The translations under genes were made by a program, and so were the position numbers. This document shows, one piece after another, positions 10,280 to 18,591 of a stretch of 64,000 nt of DNA. The DNA comes from Jejuia pallidilutea (GTDB lineage: Bacteria; Bacteroidota; Bacteroidia; Flavobacteriales; Flavobacteriaceae), in NCBI RefSeq assembly GCF_002973595.1, contig NZ_PVEO01000001.1, forward strand, positions 682,001-746,000, written 5' to 3'. Every line of letters begins with the position of its first letter. Within the stretch, counting starts at the first letter, position 1. The notes beneath the pieces were generated by a model. It was given only the letters and a program-made list of their open reading frames with translations. It made no database searches and was not told the DNA's origin.

Positions 10280-12136
10280 TTATTCTATCACTAATTTTCT
10301 AGTAATTGCCGCTTCATCTGAAGCTATTTTTATAAAATAAACACCACTGGAAATTTTAGATAGGTTTATGGTTTTAAGTTTAGAGCCTTCAGAAATATCA
10401 TATTCTATAATATTTCGTCCGCTCAAGTCAAATAAAGTGGCTGTTTTTAAGGTTAAATAAGAATTATTTTTAATAAAAAATTCTTCTTTAGCCGGATTTG
10501 GATAGATGTTTATACCACTTTCTAAAACCGCATCGTTATCACTTAAAGGGCATGCTAAGTCTACCATTGGAAATGTGCTACAAACATTATTACTTGTACT
10601 TCTATCTTGAATACCATTCGCTGCTGTACTGTTATTTACTGTTATGGCTCTTTGTGTTTCACCGTTGGTAAAAGCATAATGCATTACATCTTCTGCATCG
10701 TTTCCAACATTATTATTATTAGGATCTATTATGTGTCCTAACTGATGGGCATGCCCTAATTCATGTAACATCACACTTTCTAAATCATATTGATTACTAG
10801 CAGGTGTGCCTGTTCCAGTATACCAATTAACATCGTCATTAAAAACAATATCCAATTCTGTTACAAACCAATCTACGTCTGACCGCCCTGAGAAACACCC
10901 TGAAAACCAAGAATAACATATACCCAAAGTATTAGCATTTAATTCTGCTCCATTATCAAATCTTATAATGTTAGTAGCATCCGTATTATCTCCTGCAGAA
11001 TCTTTAGTAGTAGGCGTTGCTCCTACCGTCCAGTTTATACCTGTTTCGCATACCCATTTATTGAACGACCTCATAAATGCATCTTTTGCTCCAGGAAACT
11101 CTGTGTCGTTAAAAAAATCGGTTTGCATTCTCCAAGTCATTCCTCCACCAGCATTCTGTCCAACATGCTGTAACTGATAAGCAGTTTCTGGAATGGGCCC
11201 ATTTGTAGGCGGCTCATCATCTGGTCTGTCATCTGGATCTGTCTCAACATTAATTTCAGAATACAACACAGTTAAAACTGAAGAAAGAGGAGATGCAATT
11301 CCGTTGCTATCTTTTACTCTTATAGTTCCAGTTCCAGCGCCAGAGGGCACCTCTACTATAATTTGAGTGTCTGTCCAATCAATCACCTGACTATCTAAAG
11401 CTTCAATAAAAGATGAACCTCCATCGTCTGCATCTCTAAATTCTACCTTACCTTGGGTAGCACCAAAATCTGTTCCTGTTATTGTAAGTAAGTCTTTTGT
11501 ACCCGCTGTTACTGTAGTTTTATTTAATGTTATAGCTCCTGGTGGCATGAACACTTTGGATGTAGCTGATTTAGCCACTGGACTGTAAGCTTTAAGTTCT
11601 GTAAAATTAGTCTTTGTAAGCCGCTTAATCTCATCGTAAAAATCGCTAGTAATGTTTTGTTTCTTAACAAATGGTGTAACCGCTAAATTTTCTGATATAT
11701 TGTACTTATAGAACCCTTGAGACAACCCATATGGCTTAAACTTTTTTATTTTAGAATAGGCCGTTTTAGAAAACGAGGTATTATCATTTTCCAATGTAAA
11801 GACACCTACATCGCCTTTTCTTAGTTTTAAACTTGGATGTGCAATAAGCGCGTTTAAACCAACAGTCCCTCCAACTGTAATTACCTCTACAGTAGATAAC
11901 GCATTGCCTTTAAAAACCTTGTAAACCTCTACAGTATTAATGGTATAAATAAGTTTTCCCGCATCATCCCATGTTGATTTTTTTGCAATAACTTTTCCTT
12001 CTACCACTAAATCAGAATTCTCAATTTGTGTTTGCAGGGATACTCTTTTCATTAAAGCTTGCGCTTGCAAACCATTATGAGCAAAAAAGCTCAAAAACAT
12101 AAAGCACAAAACGCTAAAACGTGTAATTTTTCTCAT
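10280..12136 (-). CDS. Secreted matrixin-like zinc metalloprotease with IPT/TIG domain and T9SS sorting domain
   Basis: A 618-residue exported protease. Residues 1-26 are a signal peptide ending LQAQA. About 200-292 is an IPT/TIG Ig-like fold (starting AITLNKTTV). The catalytic zinc site is HELGHAHQLGH at 458-468, the long metzincin HExxHxxGxxH, and VMHY around Met485 is a plausible Met-turn. From about 545 to the end is a T9SS type A C-terminal domain (IYPNPAKE, GRNIIEYD, GVYFIKI, KLVIE), predicting translocation through the type IX system and attachment or release at the surface. A Pro/Asp-rich linker (about 298-316) separates IPT and protease. Substrate unknown. Confidence 0.88.
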   Translation of the reverse strand: MRKITRFSVLCFMFLSFFAHNGLQAQALMKRVSLQTQIENSDLVVEGKVIAKKSTWDDAGKLIYTINTVEVYKVFKGNALSTVEVITVGGTVGLNALIAHPSLKLRKGDVGVFTLENDNTSFSKTAYSKIKKFKPYGLSQGFYKYNISENLAVTPFVKKQNITSDFYDEIKRLTKTNFTELKAYSPVAKSATSKVFMPPGAITLNKTTVTAGTKDLLTITGTDFGATQGKVEFRDADDGGSSFIEALDSQVIDWTDTQIIVEVPSGAGTGTIRVKDSNGIASPLSSVLTVLYSEINVETDPDDRPDDEPPTNGPIPETAYQLQHVGQNAGGGMTWRMQTDFFNDTEFPGAKDAFMRSFNKWVCETGINWTVGATPTTKDSAGDNTDATNIIRFDNGAELNANTLGICYSWFSGCFSGRSDVDWFVTELDIVFNDDVNWYTGTGTPASNQYDLESVMLHELGHAHQLGHIIDPNNNNVGNDAEDVMHYAFTNGETQRAITVNNSTAANGIQDRSTSNNVCSTFPMVDLACPLSDNDAVLESGINIYPNPAKEEFFIKNNSYLTLKTATLFDLSGRNIIEYDISEGSKLKTINLSKISSGVYFIKIASDEAAITRKLVIE

Positions 12137-12179
12137 TCTTTTTTTATTTTTCTAGTTAATTCTTTTTGAGGGGATAATT

Positions 12180-12187
12180 CAAATATA
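12180..12187 (-). promoter_or_regulatory. Candidate -7 box for the T9SS metalloprotease
   Basis: TATATTTG on the minus strand, an exact TAnnTTTG match, 43 bp before the ATG at 12136. No TTG lies at the expected upstream spacing, so only the -7 element is supported. Confidence 0.45.
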
Positions 12188-12252
12188 TAAAATAATAATC
12201 TACTTTTTTATTTATACTTTTACATCAGTTGTAAATTTAACCAATATATAAC

Positions 12253-13545
12253 ATGAAATATACGCCAATAAACAATAAACTTTTTACAAAAAACAGAAAA
12301 AAATTTGCTTCGCAAATGAAGCCAAATAGCTTAGCTATTTTTAATTCTAACGACATATATCCTATTAGTGCCGATAGCACTTTACCGTTTCAACAACATA
12401 GAGATATTTTTTATTTAAGCGGTGTAGATCAAGAAGAAAGCATTTTGGTAATTTTTCCCGATTGCCCTAAAGAAAAGCATAGAGAAATTCTTTTTCTAAA
12501 GGAAACCAATGCACATATAGCTGTTTGGGAAGGCGAAAAACTAACCAAAGAAAAAGCCTTTGAGACCAGCGGCATTAAAACAGTGTATTGGCTGCAAGAC
12601 ATGGAAAAGATACTATTTGAAATTATGACGCAATGCGATACCGTCTACATAAATACCAATGAACACTACAGGGCAAATGTTGAAGTTGAAACGCGCGAAG
12701 ACCGATTTACAAAATGGTTGAAAGAAAAATATCCTGCACATGCTGTTGCAAAAAGCAATCCTATTTTGCAACGTTTACGTTCTGTGAAGGAAACTATTGA
12801 AATTGAACTGATACAAAACGCATGTAATATCACAGAAAAGGGTTTTAAACGCGTTTTAAACTTTGTAAAACCAGGTGTGATGGAATACGAAATTGAGGCA
12901 GAATTTATGCATGAATTTTTAAGAAACCGCTCTAAAGGGTTTGCTTACACGCCTATTATTGCATCTGGAAACAACGCGAATGTATTACACTACATAGAAA
13001 ACAATCAACAATGTAAAACTGGCGATTTAATTTTAATGGATGTTGGTGCAGAATATGCAAATTATGCTAGTGACATGACGCGTACTATTCCTGTTTCTGG
13101 TAGATTTTCTGAAAGACAAAAAACTGTTTATAATGCTGTTTTACGAGTAAAAAAAGAAGCAACAAAAATGCTAGTTCCCGGAACTATGTGGGAAGACTAC
13201 CATATTGAAGTTGGTAAGCTAATGACTTCGGAACTAATTAGCCTAGGATTGCTAGACAAGGCTGATGTACAGAATGAAAATCCCGATTGGCCTGCTTACA
13301 AAAAATACTTTATGCATGGCACAAGCCACCATATGGGACTAGACACACACGACTATGGTATTTTAACCGAGCCCATGGTAGCTAACATGGTATTTACCGT
13401 AGAACCAGGAATTTATATTCCAGATGAAGGATTTGGCATTCGTTTAGAAGACGATATGGTTATTCAAGAAAATGGAGCCCCAGTAAATCTTATGAAAAAT
13501 ATACCTATTGAAATAGATGAGATTGAAAGCTTAATGCACTCATAA
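12253..13545 (+). CDS. pepP: Xaa-Pro aminopeptidase P (M24B)
   Basis: A 430-residue cytosolic peptidase removing N-terminal residues that precede proline. The N-terminal creatinase-like domain (about 1-170) is followed by a pita-bread catalytic domain. The dinuclear metal ligands are visible as DVGAEYANYASDMTR (two Asp), GTSHHMGLDTHD (His), VEPGIY (Glu) and RLEDD (Glu). Length is typical. TACTTTTA at 12214-12221, one mismatch from the -7 consensus, lies 31 bp upstream, and a strong terminator follows, so the gene is probably monocistronic. Confidence 0.93.
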   Translation: MKYTPINNKLFTKNRKKFASQMKPNSLAIFNSNDIYPISADSTLPFQQHRDIFYLSGVDQEESILVIFPDCPKEKHREILFLKETNAHIAVWEGEKLTKEKAFETSGIKTVYWLQDMEKILFEIMTQCDTVYINTNEHYRANVEVETREDRFTKWLKEKYPAHAVAKSNPILQRLRSVKETIEIELIQNACNITEKGFKRVLNFVKPGVMEYEIEAEFMHEFLRNRSKGFAYTPIIASGNNANVLHYIENNQQCKTGDLILMDVGAEYANYASDMTRTIPVSGRFSERQKTVYNAVLRVKKEATKMLVPGTMWEDYHIEVGKLMTSELISLGLLDKADVQNENPDWPAYKKYFMHGTSHHMGLDTHDYGILTEPMVANMVFTVEPGIYIPDEGFGIRLEDDMVIQENGAPVNLMKNIPIEIDEIESLMHS

Positions 13546-13571
13546 ACATTGGCTCGCTAAAAAATCCTAAA

Positions 13572-13623
13572 AAAAGCACCTTGTTGGTTTAAATGTTAAA
13601 TTTCAACAAGGTGCTTTTTTTAT
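13572..13623 (+). terminator. Strong rho-independent terminator after pepP
   Basis: AAGCACCTTGTTG (13575-13587) pairs perfectly with CAACAAGGTGCTT (13605-13617) and is followed by a T run. The A run on the other side makes it likely bidirectional, also serving the convergent aspartate kinase gene. Confidence 0.85.
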
Positions 13624-13678
13624 TAATTTATACTCTACACTTTCTTACTATAATTTTTTTAATTGTGTATTTCTTCTA

Positions 13679-15001
13679 TTAAACAGCCACTAAGTCAAAT
13701 AAATAATTATTTAGCTTTTTTAGCGTTTTTATTTTGTTCTTGGTATCTACAAGCAATGAAATATTATTTTTACTTCCACCGTAAGAAATCATTCTAATTT
13801 TTACGTCTTTTAAAATTTTAAATAGCTTGTGTGTGCTTTCATGATCTACAATGGCATGCCCAACCAAACAAATAATGCTTTGGTTTTTATCTATTTCTAT
13901 AGACGCGAAGGTTTCTAATTCTGAAACAATCTTATCTAGATTTTTATCATCATCAATGGTTAACGAAACGGCAACCTCAGAAGTTGTAATCATATCTATA
14001 GATGTTTCGTAGGTCTCAAAGATTTCAAAAACTTTTTTTAAGAACCCATGAGCCTGAAGCATTCTACCAGATTTAATTTTTATGGCCGTAATATCATCTT
14101 TTGCGGCAATAGCTTTTATACCAGTTTCAAAATAATTGCTTGTTATAGAAGTACCTCTTGCCGCAGGATCCATAGTATTTTTTAACCTAACAGGAATACC
14201 GTATTCTCTTACAGGAAGCACAGTTTGTGGGTGTAAAATTTTGGCGCCAAAATAAGCCAACTCCGCTGCTTCGTCAAAAGATAAATCTGAAATAGGTTTT
14301 GTGCCTTCCACAAATCTTGGATCGTTATTGTGCATGCCATCTATATCTGTCCAAATTTGCACCTCTTCTGCTTTTATGGCAGCACCAATTATAGTTGCTG
14401 TATAATCGCTTCCTCCTCGTTGTAAATTAGAAATCTCACCTTTAGCATCTAAACAAATAAAACCTTGGGTAATGTAAATTTCAGCAGTATCTGCTGCATC
14501 CAAAACAGCACTTAGCTTTTCTTCTATCTCATGAAACGATGGCTCCTTGTGGGCATCTATCTTCATAAAATCTAAGGCTGGCAGCAATGTAGAACTTATA
14601 CCCTCTTGCTTTAAATATGCATTAAACATAAATGTAGACATTAACTCGCCCTGAGCTAAAATCTCATTTTCTACTATTTGTGTGAATGGTTTTTTGGCAG
14701 ATACTTTTAAAAAATTAAAACGCTCTGAAACATAATTTTCAACCTCGTTTTTTAAAGCCTCTTCAGATATTAGTTTACTAATAACATTAGTATATTTACC
14801 ATGAAGCGTATTAATGCTTTGTAGCGCTGCATTTGGATTTAATGCTTTAATATTTTTAGCAATTTCCACTAAGGTGTTTGTTGTGCCAGACATAGCCGAA
14901 AGCACCACTATCTTTTGTGTTCCATCGTTAATAATATCCTTAACGTTGGCCATATTCTCTACTGAACCTACCGATGTACCACCAAATTTTAATACTTTCA
15001 C
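13679..15001 (-). CDS. lysC: Aspartate kinase (monofunctional)
   Basis: A 440-residue enzyme phosphorylating aspartate, the first step towards lysine, threonine and methionine. A GTG at 15001 is chosen because it gives VKVLKFGGTSVG, the normal aspartokinase N-terminus; an upstream ATG would add a leader with no counterpart in the family. Residues 4-9 are the KFGGTS nucleotide site, NLQRGGSDYTA is the kinase GGSD motif, and the last roughly 150 residues form paired ACT domains that sense end products. It has no fused homoserine dehydrogenase. The divergent neighbour at 15163 also has an ACT-like segment, suggesting a regulatory link. Confidence 0.9.
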   Translation of the reverse strand: MKVLKFGGTSVGSVENMANVKDIINDGTQKIVVLSAMSGTTNTLVEIAKNIKALNPNAALQSINTLHGKYTNVISKLISEEALKNEVENYVSERFNFLKVSAKKPFTQIVENEILAQGELMSTFMFNAYLKQEGISSTLLPALDFMKIDAHKEPSFHEIEEKLSAVLDAADTAEIYITQGFICLDAKGEISNLQRGGSDYTATIIGAAIKAEEVQIWTDIDGMHNNDPRFVEGTKPISDLSFDEAAELAYFGAKILHPQTVLPVREYGIPVRLKNTMDPAARGTSITSNYFETGIKAIAAKDDITAIKIKSGRMLQAHGFLKKVFEIFETYETSIDMITTSEVAVSLTIDDDKNLDKIVSELETFASIEIDKNQSIICLVGHAIVDHESTHKLFKILKDVKIRMISYGGSKNNISLLVDTKNKIKTLKKLNNYLFDLVAV

Positions 15002-15028
15002 TAGTTTTTGTTTTTTTTGATTATAAAT

Positions 15029-15070
15029 AATGAGCGTTATAAACATTGGCGTGATTGTACTACGCTCATT
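15029..15070 (-). promoter_or_regulatory. Inverted repeat and possible leader ORF in the lysC 5' region
   Basis: Perfect 9-bp arms AATGAGCGT (15029-15037) and ACGCTCATT (15062-15070), loop 24 bp, lie between a -7 box and the lysC GTG start. On the minus strand the first arm contains an ATG opening an 11-codon frame (MSVVQSRQCL, stop). No T run follows the hairpin towards lysC, so it is not a classical attenuator. No Lys, Thr or extra Met codons occur in the small frame. Confidence 0.4.
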
Positions 15071-15082
15071 TTTTTTGAAATG

Positions 15083-15090
15083 CAAAAGTA
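15083..15090 (-). promoter_or_regulatory. lysC -7 box
   Basis: TACTTTTG on the minus strand, an exact TAnnTTTG match, with a TTTG 11 bp further upstream (closer than the usual spacing). A transcript from here would include the inverted repeat at 15029-15070. Confidence 0.5.
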
Positions 15091-15132
15091 GAACACATCT
15101 ACAAACAGTGCATATTTTTATTAAAAAATGTT

Positions 15133-15140
15133 TATTTTTG
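15133..15140 (+). promoter_or_regulatory. -7 box for the divergent ACT-like gene
   Basis: TATTTTTG, an exact TAnnTTTG match 22 bp before the ATG at 15163. It lies back to back with the lysC promoter, about 43 bp apart. Confidence 0.5.
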
Positions 15141-15162
15141 CACAAGTTGTTAAATAATTAAC

Positions 15163-15819
15163 ATGAAAACCATATCTAACTGCGTAGAAGACATTCTCAT
15201 CTCCCAACCTTATCTTGAAGAGGCGTTGGCCAGAAACATAATTAACTATAGCGCTTTAGCTGTTGAACTCACGGAGCCTATAAGCAAAATGCTTAAAAAA
15301 GAGGTGAAACCAGGGGCTATAATGATGGCCTTAAGGCGTTACAACCCTCCACCAACATTGGGCAACACCATAAAAATGAAAAAAGTTATACAAAATCTTG
15401 GTGATATTACAGTGCGCTCTAACTTAACCGACTTTACAGTAAAAAACTCTTCAACACTTATTGATAATCATGCTAAAATATTAGAGCGCATTAACCAAGA
15501 AGATAAGTTGTTTTACACGTTTACCAGAGGGATACACGAAAGCAACATTATCGTTTCCAGCAGTGTGAGCGATTTTGTAAAAAATCATTTAAAACACGAA
15601 CACTTTATAGCTGTACAAGAGAATCTTTCTGCCATTAGTATTAATTTACCTCAAGATAATTCTAAAATTGCAGGATTATACTATCACTTCTTTAAACGTT
15701 TGGCTTGGGAGGGCGTGGTTTTGTACGAAGTACTTTCTACAACAAACGAATTTACCATTTTAGTTGAAGATGAATTTGTGGATAAGGCATTTACAGCCAT
15801 TAAAAAAGTAAAGTCTTAA
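15163..15819 (+). CDS. ACT-like domain protein divergent from aspartate kinase, function unknown
   Basis: A 218-residue soluble protein with no signal peptide. The last roughly 55 residues (GLYYHFFKRLAWEGV, then STTNEFTILVED) have the spacing and hydrophobic pattern of an ACT domain as found in aspartokinases: G-x-hydrophobic-F-x(2)-L-A-x-E-x-V. The N-terminal 60 residues are helical, with a basic MALRRYNPP stretch that could be a winged-helix-like part, but no DNA-binding family is recognised. It shares a 160-bp divergent promoter region with lysC and its stop overlaps the brnQ stop at a TTAA. I infer a role in sensing or regulating aspartate-family or branched-chain amino acids. No catalytic motif is visible. 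Confidence 0.7.
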   Translation: MKTISNCVEDILISQPYLEEALARNIINYSALAVELTEPISKMLKKEVKPGAIMMALRRYNPPPTLGNTIKMKKVIQNLGDITVRSNLTDFTVKNSSTLIDNHAKILERINQEDKLFYTFTRGIHESNIIVSSSVSDFVKNHLKHEHFIAVQENLSAISINLPQDNSKIAGLYYHFFKRLAWEGVVLYEVLSTTNEFTILVEDEFVDKAFTAIKKVKS

Positions 15820-17111
15820 ACTGTAGCTTTATTTTTTGAAACTATGTTTACCAGAATAAAAACCACAAAAGCGGGCAACACCCATCCAAAACTGTGGGCA
15901 CTTAGTGGGATGAATTTAACAATAGATTTTAAGGTTTCTGAAGGCCACACAAAACCAACAATATCTGGAATGCTGAATATAAAGGTTACTAAAACTACAT
16001 ACCGAAATACCATTGCTGAAGCAAACCGTTCTGGGATTGAATTTAATAGAATTAAAACTATAGTTATGGGATAAACAAACAACAAAAACGGAATGGCTAT
16101 AACTACAATGGCATTAAAGTTTAATTGACCTACCACAACACCAAACACACACGAAAAAATAGCAGTTATTACATATGCCTTTTGCGAATTTTTAAAAAGT
16201 CCTTTAAAGTAATCGGATGTTCCAGCAACTATACCAACTGCAGTTGTAAAACAGGCCAATGCTATTAAAACACTTAATATAGAATTGCCTAAATTCCCCA
16301 GTGCTGTTATGCTAATATTTCTTAATAAGTTGGCCCTTTGCATATCATTGCTCAAGGTAGCATCTATATTAATCTCTGAACTAAAAAAAGCGCCTGTTGC
16401 AATAAGACCTACATAAATAATAAACAAACATAATCCTGCAATAAACCCTGAAGATTTAATAAGCTGCTTTTTTTCTTCAAAAGTAAACTTAAATTTATCG
16501 TTAACAGAAATAATAATTACCGCACCAACAACCACAGAGCCAATAGCATCAAAAGTTTGATACCCTTCTAGAATTCCTCCTAGAAAAGGATTTTGAAAAT
16601 TAGAAGCTGTTGTACTAAACTCTGAAGTAAACAAACTAACAGCGATTACGGTTAATAAAATAACCACTATTATTGGTGTTAAATACTTCCCTACAAACTG
16701 CAAAATTTTAGAACGGTTTAACACAAAAACTAATACCAAAGCAAAATACATAATGCTAGTATATAACGATGTTAATTGAAAATTGGGTGCTATAGCAATT
16801 TCATGAGTAGCCGCAGCAGTTCTTGGTGAAGGAATAGTTACTGCTATAACATAAATAATAACACAATACAGGATACTAAACCTTGGCGATACTTTTTTTC
16901 CAAAATCATACAACGTACCTTGTAATTTAGAATGTGCATAAATACCCAGAATAGGCACAAAAACCGCTGTAAGCATAAAACCAATACTCACCAAAAACCA
17001 ATTGGCACCAGCATTATATCCCAAAAAAGGCGGCAACAACAAATTACCTGCACCAAAAAAAAGTGAAAAGAGCGCAAAACTAGTAACCAGTAGTGCTTTT
17101 GTTTTTTTCAT
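15816..17111 (-). CDS. brnQ: Branched-chain amino acid transporter, LIVCS family
   Basis: A 431-residue inner-membrane protein with about 12 hydrophobic segments, importing Leu, Ile or Val with Na+ or H+. The N-terminus LFSLFFGAGNLLLPPFLG is the signature of the BrnQ/BraB family, and SIPSPRTAAATHEIA-like residues (about 93-107) match the conserved TI(G)P(x)PR(T) loop. Length is typical. It converges on the ACT-like protein gene, with overlapping stop codons. Transport of branched-chain amino acids next to aspartate-pathway genes makes biological sense because isoleucine derives from threonine. Confidence 0.93.
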   Translation of the reverse strand: MKKTKALLVTSFALFSLFFGAGNLLLPPFLGYNAGANWFLVSIGFMLTAVFVPILGIYAHSKLQGTLYDFGKKVSPRFSILYCVIIYVIAVTIPSPRTAAATHEIAIAPNFQLTSLYTSIMYFALVLVFVLNRSKILQFVGKYLTPIIVVILLTVIAVSLFTSEFSTTASNFQNPFLGGILEGYQTFDAIGSVVVGAVIIISVNDKFKFTFEEKKQLIKSSGFIAGLCLFIIYVGLIATGAFFSSEINIDATLSNDMQRANLLRNISITALGNLGNSILSVLIALACFTTAVGIVAGTSDYFKGLFKNSQKAYVITAIFSCVFGVVVGQLNFNAIVVIAIPFLLFVYPITIVLILLNSIPERFASAMVFRYVVLVTFIFSIPDIVGFVWPSETLKSIVKFIPLSAHSFGWVLPAFVVFILVNIVSKNKATV

Positions 17112-17123
17112 TCTATGATTTTT

Positions 17124-17131
17124 TATCTTTG
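17124..17131 (+). promoter_or_regulatory. -7 box for the alpha/beta hydrolase gene
   Basis: TATCTTTG, an exact TAnnTTTG match, 17 bp before the ATG at 17149. It lies in the 37-bp divergent gap with brnQ. Confidence 0.5.
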
Positions 17132-17148
17132 GCCAAGATAAATTAATT

Positions 17149-17922
17149 ATGGTTTTAGAACATAAGGGAATATCTATTTTTTATACGGATACAGGAAAAG
17201 GACAAGCACTTGTGTTTTTGCATGGTTTTTTAGAAAATAGCAGTATTTGGGCCTCTTTTATACCAACGCTATCTAAAAAGAATCGTGTAATTTGCATCGA
17301 TTTATTAGGACATGGCAAAACAGGTTGCTTAGGCTACATACATTCTATGGAACTTATGGCCGAAGCGGTAAATGCTGTATTACGCAAATTAAAAATAAAA
17401 CGATCTATTTTCTTCGGACATTCCATGGGAGGCTACGTCGCTCTTGCTTTTGCCGATAAAAAACCAGATGCTGTAAAAGGACTGTGTTTAATAAATTCTA
17501 CTACTATAGCAGATAGTGAAGAAAAAAAGCAAAATAGAGATAGAGCCATTTCTGCCCTAAAAGAAAATCACAAATCATTTATTCGAATAGCCATTTCTAA
17601 TTTATTCAGACCAAAAAACAGAACTATTTTTTCTCATGAAATTAAAAATTTAAAAAAAGAAGCACTAAAAACACCACTGCAAGGCATAGTGGCAGCATTA
17701 GAAGGTATGAAAACAAGGGTAGATAGAGAAGCCTTACTGCACTTTGGACCATATAAGAAAATGATGGTTATAGGCAAACACGACCCTGTATTAGATTATA
17801 ATACATTAATTAAACAGGCAGAAGGCACAACTGTAAAAGTAGTAGAGTTTCCTGATGGTCACATGAGCTTTATTGAAAATAGAGTAGAATTACTACAAAA
17901 TATTGTGTATTTCATCGAATAA
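17149..17922 (+). CDS. Alpha/beta-fold hydrolase
   Basis: A 257-residue cytosolic hydrolase of the MhpC/pimeloyl-ester type. The catalytic triad is visible: Ser92 in GHSMGG, Asp212 in GKHDPV and His238 in DGHMSF. The oxyanion motif HGF lies at 25-27. Substrate cannot be assigned. Similar stand-alone proteins are often annotated as carboxylesterases, or as BioH or MenH candidates, but nothing nearby concerns biotin or menaquinone. It has its own short promoter region facing brnQ. Confidence 0.85.
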   Translation: MVLEHKGISIFYTDTGKGQALVFLHGFLENSSIWASFIPTLSKKNRVICIDLLGHGKTGCLGYIHSMELMAEAVNAVLRKLKIKRSIFFGHSMGGYVALAFADKKPDAVKGLCLINSTTIADSEEKKQNRDRAISALKENHKSFIRIAISNLFRPKNRTIFSHEIKNLKKEALKTPLQGIVAALEGMKTRVDREALLHFGPYKKMMVIGKHDPVLDYNTLIKQAEGTTVKVVEFPDGHMSFIENRVELLQNIVYFIE

Positions 17923-17997
17923 TTATGCTTTATGACGGATTATTTGCATAAATTTATTAGTTTTAAGCCCCTTAGCTAATACAATAAAACTTAACCT

Positions 17998-18264
17998 ATG
18001 CAAAACAAAAGTACTAACACAGCCTTCATCCCCAAGATGTACTGCAACATTTTTGGACATGACTACTACGTTACCAAAAAAGTAACCCGACACGTAAAAG
18101 AGTATACCTGCTCACATTGCAAAAAGCAATTAACCACTAGTAGCAATGGAAATTTAGTAGAGCTTACACCTAAGTTTAAAGAGATAAATGCTATTCTAGA
18201 GCGTATACACCAGTCGCGAATGAATCGTTTAAAGGAGAAAACATTCGCTTCGTCGATTTGTTAA
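17998..18264 (+). CDS. Small C-FGH-CxxC zinc-ribbon-like protein, paralogue 1
   Basis: An 88-residue basic protein, function unknown. Core motif: Cys-x-x-Phe-Gly-His (CNIFGH), about 20 residues, then CSHC, followed by KKQLTT, ELTPKFKEIN and ILERIHQ. One Cys/His pair plus CxxC could bind a single zinc. It is close to the next ORF (about 70 percent identity over the core, judged by eye) and more distantly to the one at 24466. The ATG at 17998 gives a 13-residue head absent from paralogue 2; an alternative ATG at 18037 gives MYCNIFGH. The FGH start resembles small phage zinc proteins (DUF1660-like), but no phage genes are near. Confidence 0.75.
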   Translation: MQNKSTNTAFIPKMYCNIFGHDYYVTKKVTRHVKEYTCSHCKKQLTTSSNGNLVELTPKFKEINAILERIHQSRMNRLKEKTFASSIC

Positions 18265-18339
18265 CTGTTTATTAACATTTTTGTTTCGTTTTTAATATTT
18301 TCACGACTCTCTCACTAAAATTATTAATATGCGAACAAA

Positions 18340-18591
18340 ATGAAGCACCTACATTGTAAAGTATTTGGGCACAATTACAGAGTGTCCCGACACGTAACGT
18401 ACCATGTGAAAGAATACACTTGCTACAATTGCAAAAAGCAACTTACTACAAACGGCAAGGGCAATTTAACAGAACTTACACCTAAGTTTAAAGAAATTAA
18501 CGACGTTTTAGAACGTATACACCAAAAGAAAAACAGAATTAGATTAAAAACTGATAAAGTGAACAAGGATTTGCTTTTGTTTAGTCATTAA
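18340..18591 (+). CDS. Small C-FGH-CxxC zinc-ribbon-like protein, paralogue 2
   Basis: An 83-residue tandem paralogue of the preceding gene, separated by 75 bp. It shares CKVFGH, HVKEYTC, NCKKQLTT, LTPKFKEIN and LERIHQ. Its start is preceded by a five-codon frame (ATG at 18330, MRTK, stop) whose TGA overlaps this ATG as ATGA, so translation may be coupled to that mini-frame. The basic C-terminal tail differs from paralogue 1. The 3' end overlaps the convergent thiL by 11 bp. Function unknown; zinc binding is inferred from the four-ligand pattern. Confidence 0.75.
   Translation: MKHLHCKVFGHNYRVSRHVTYHVKEYTCYNCKKQLTTNGKGNLTELTPKFKEINDVLERIHQKKNRIRLKTDKVNKDLLLFSH

Noticed and set aside
17998-18591. 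Prophage remnant suggested by FGH zinc proteins
   Set aside because: No integrase, structural, lysis or repressor gene around, and flanking genes are ordinary housekeeping genes.
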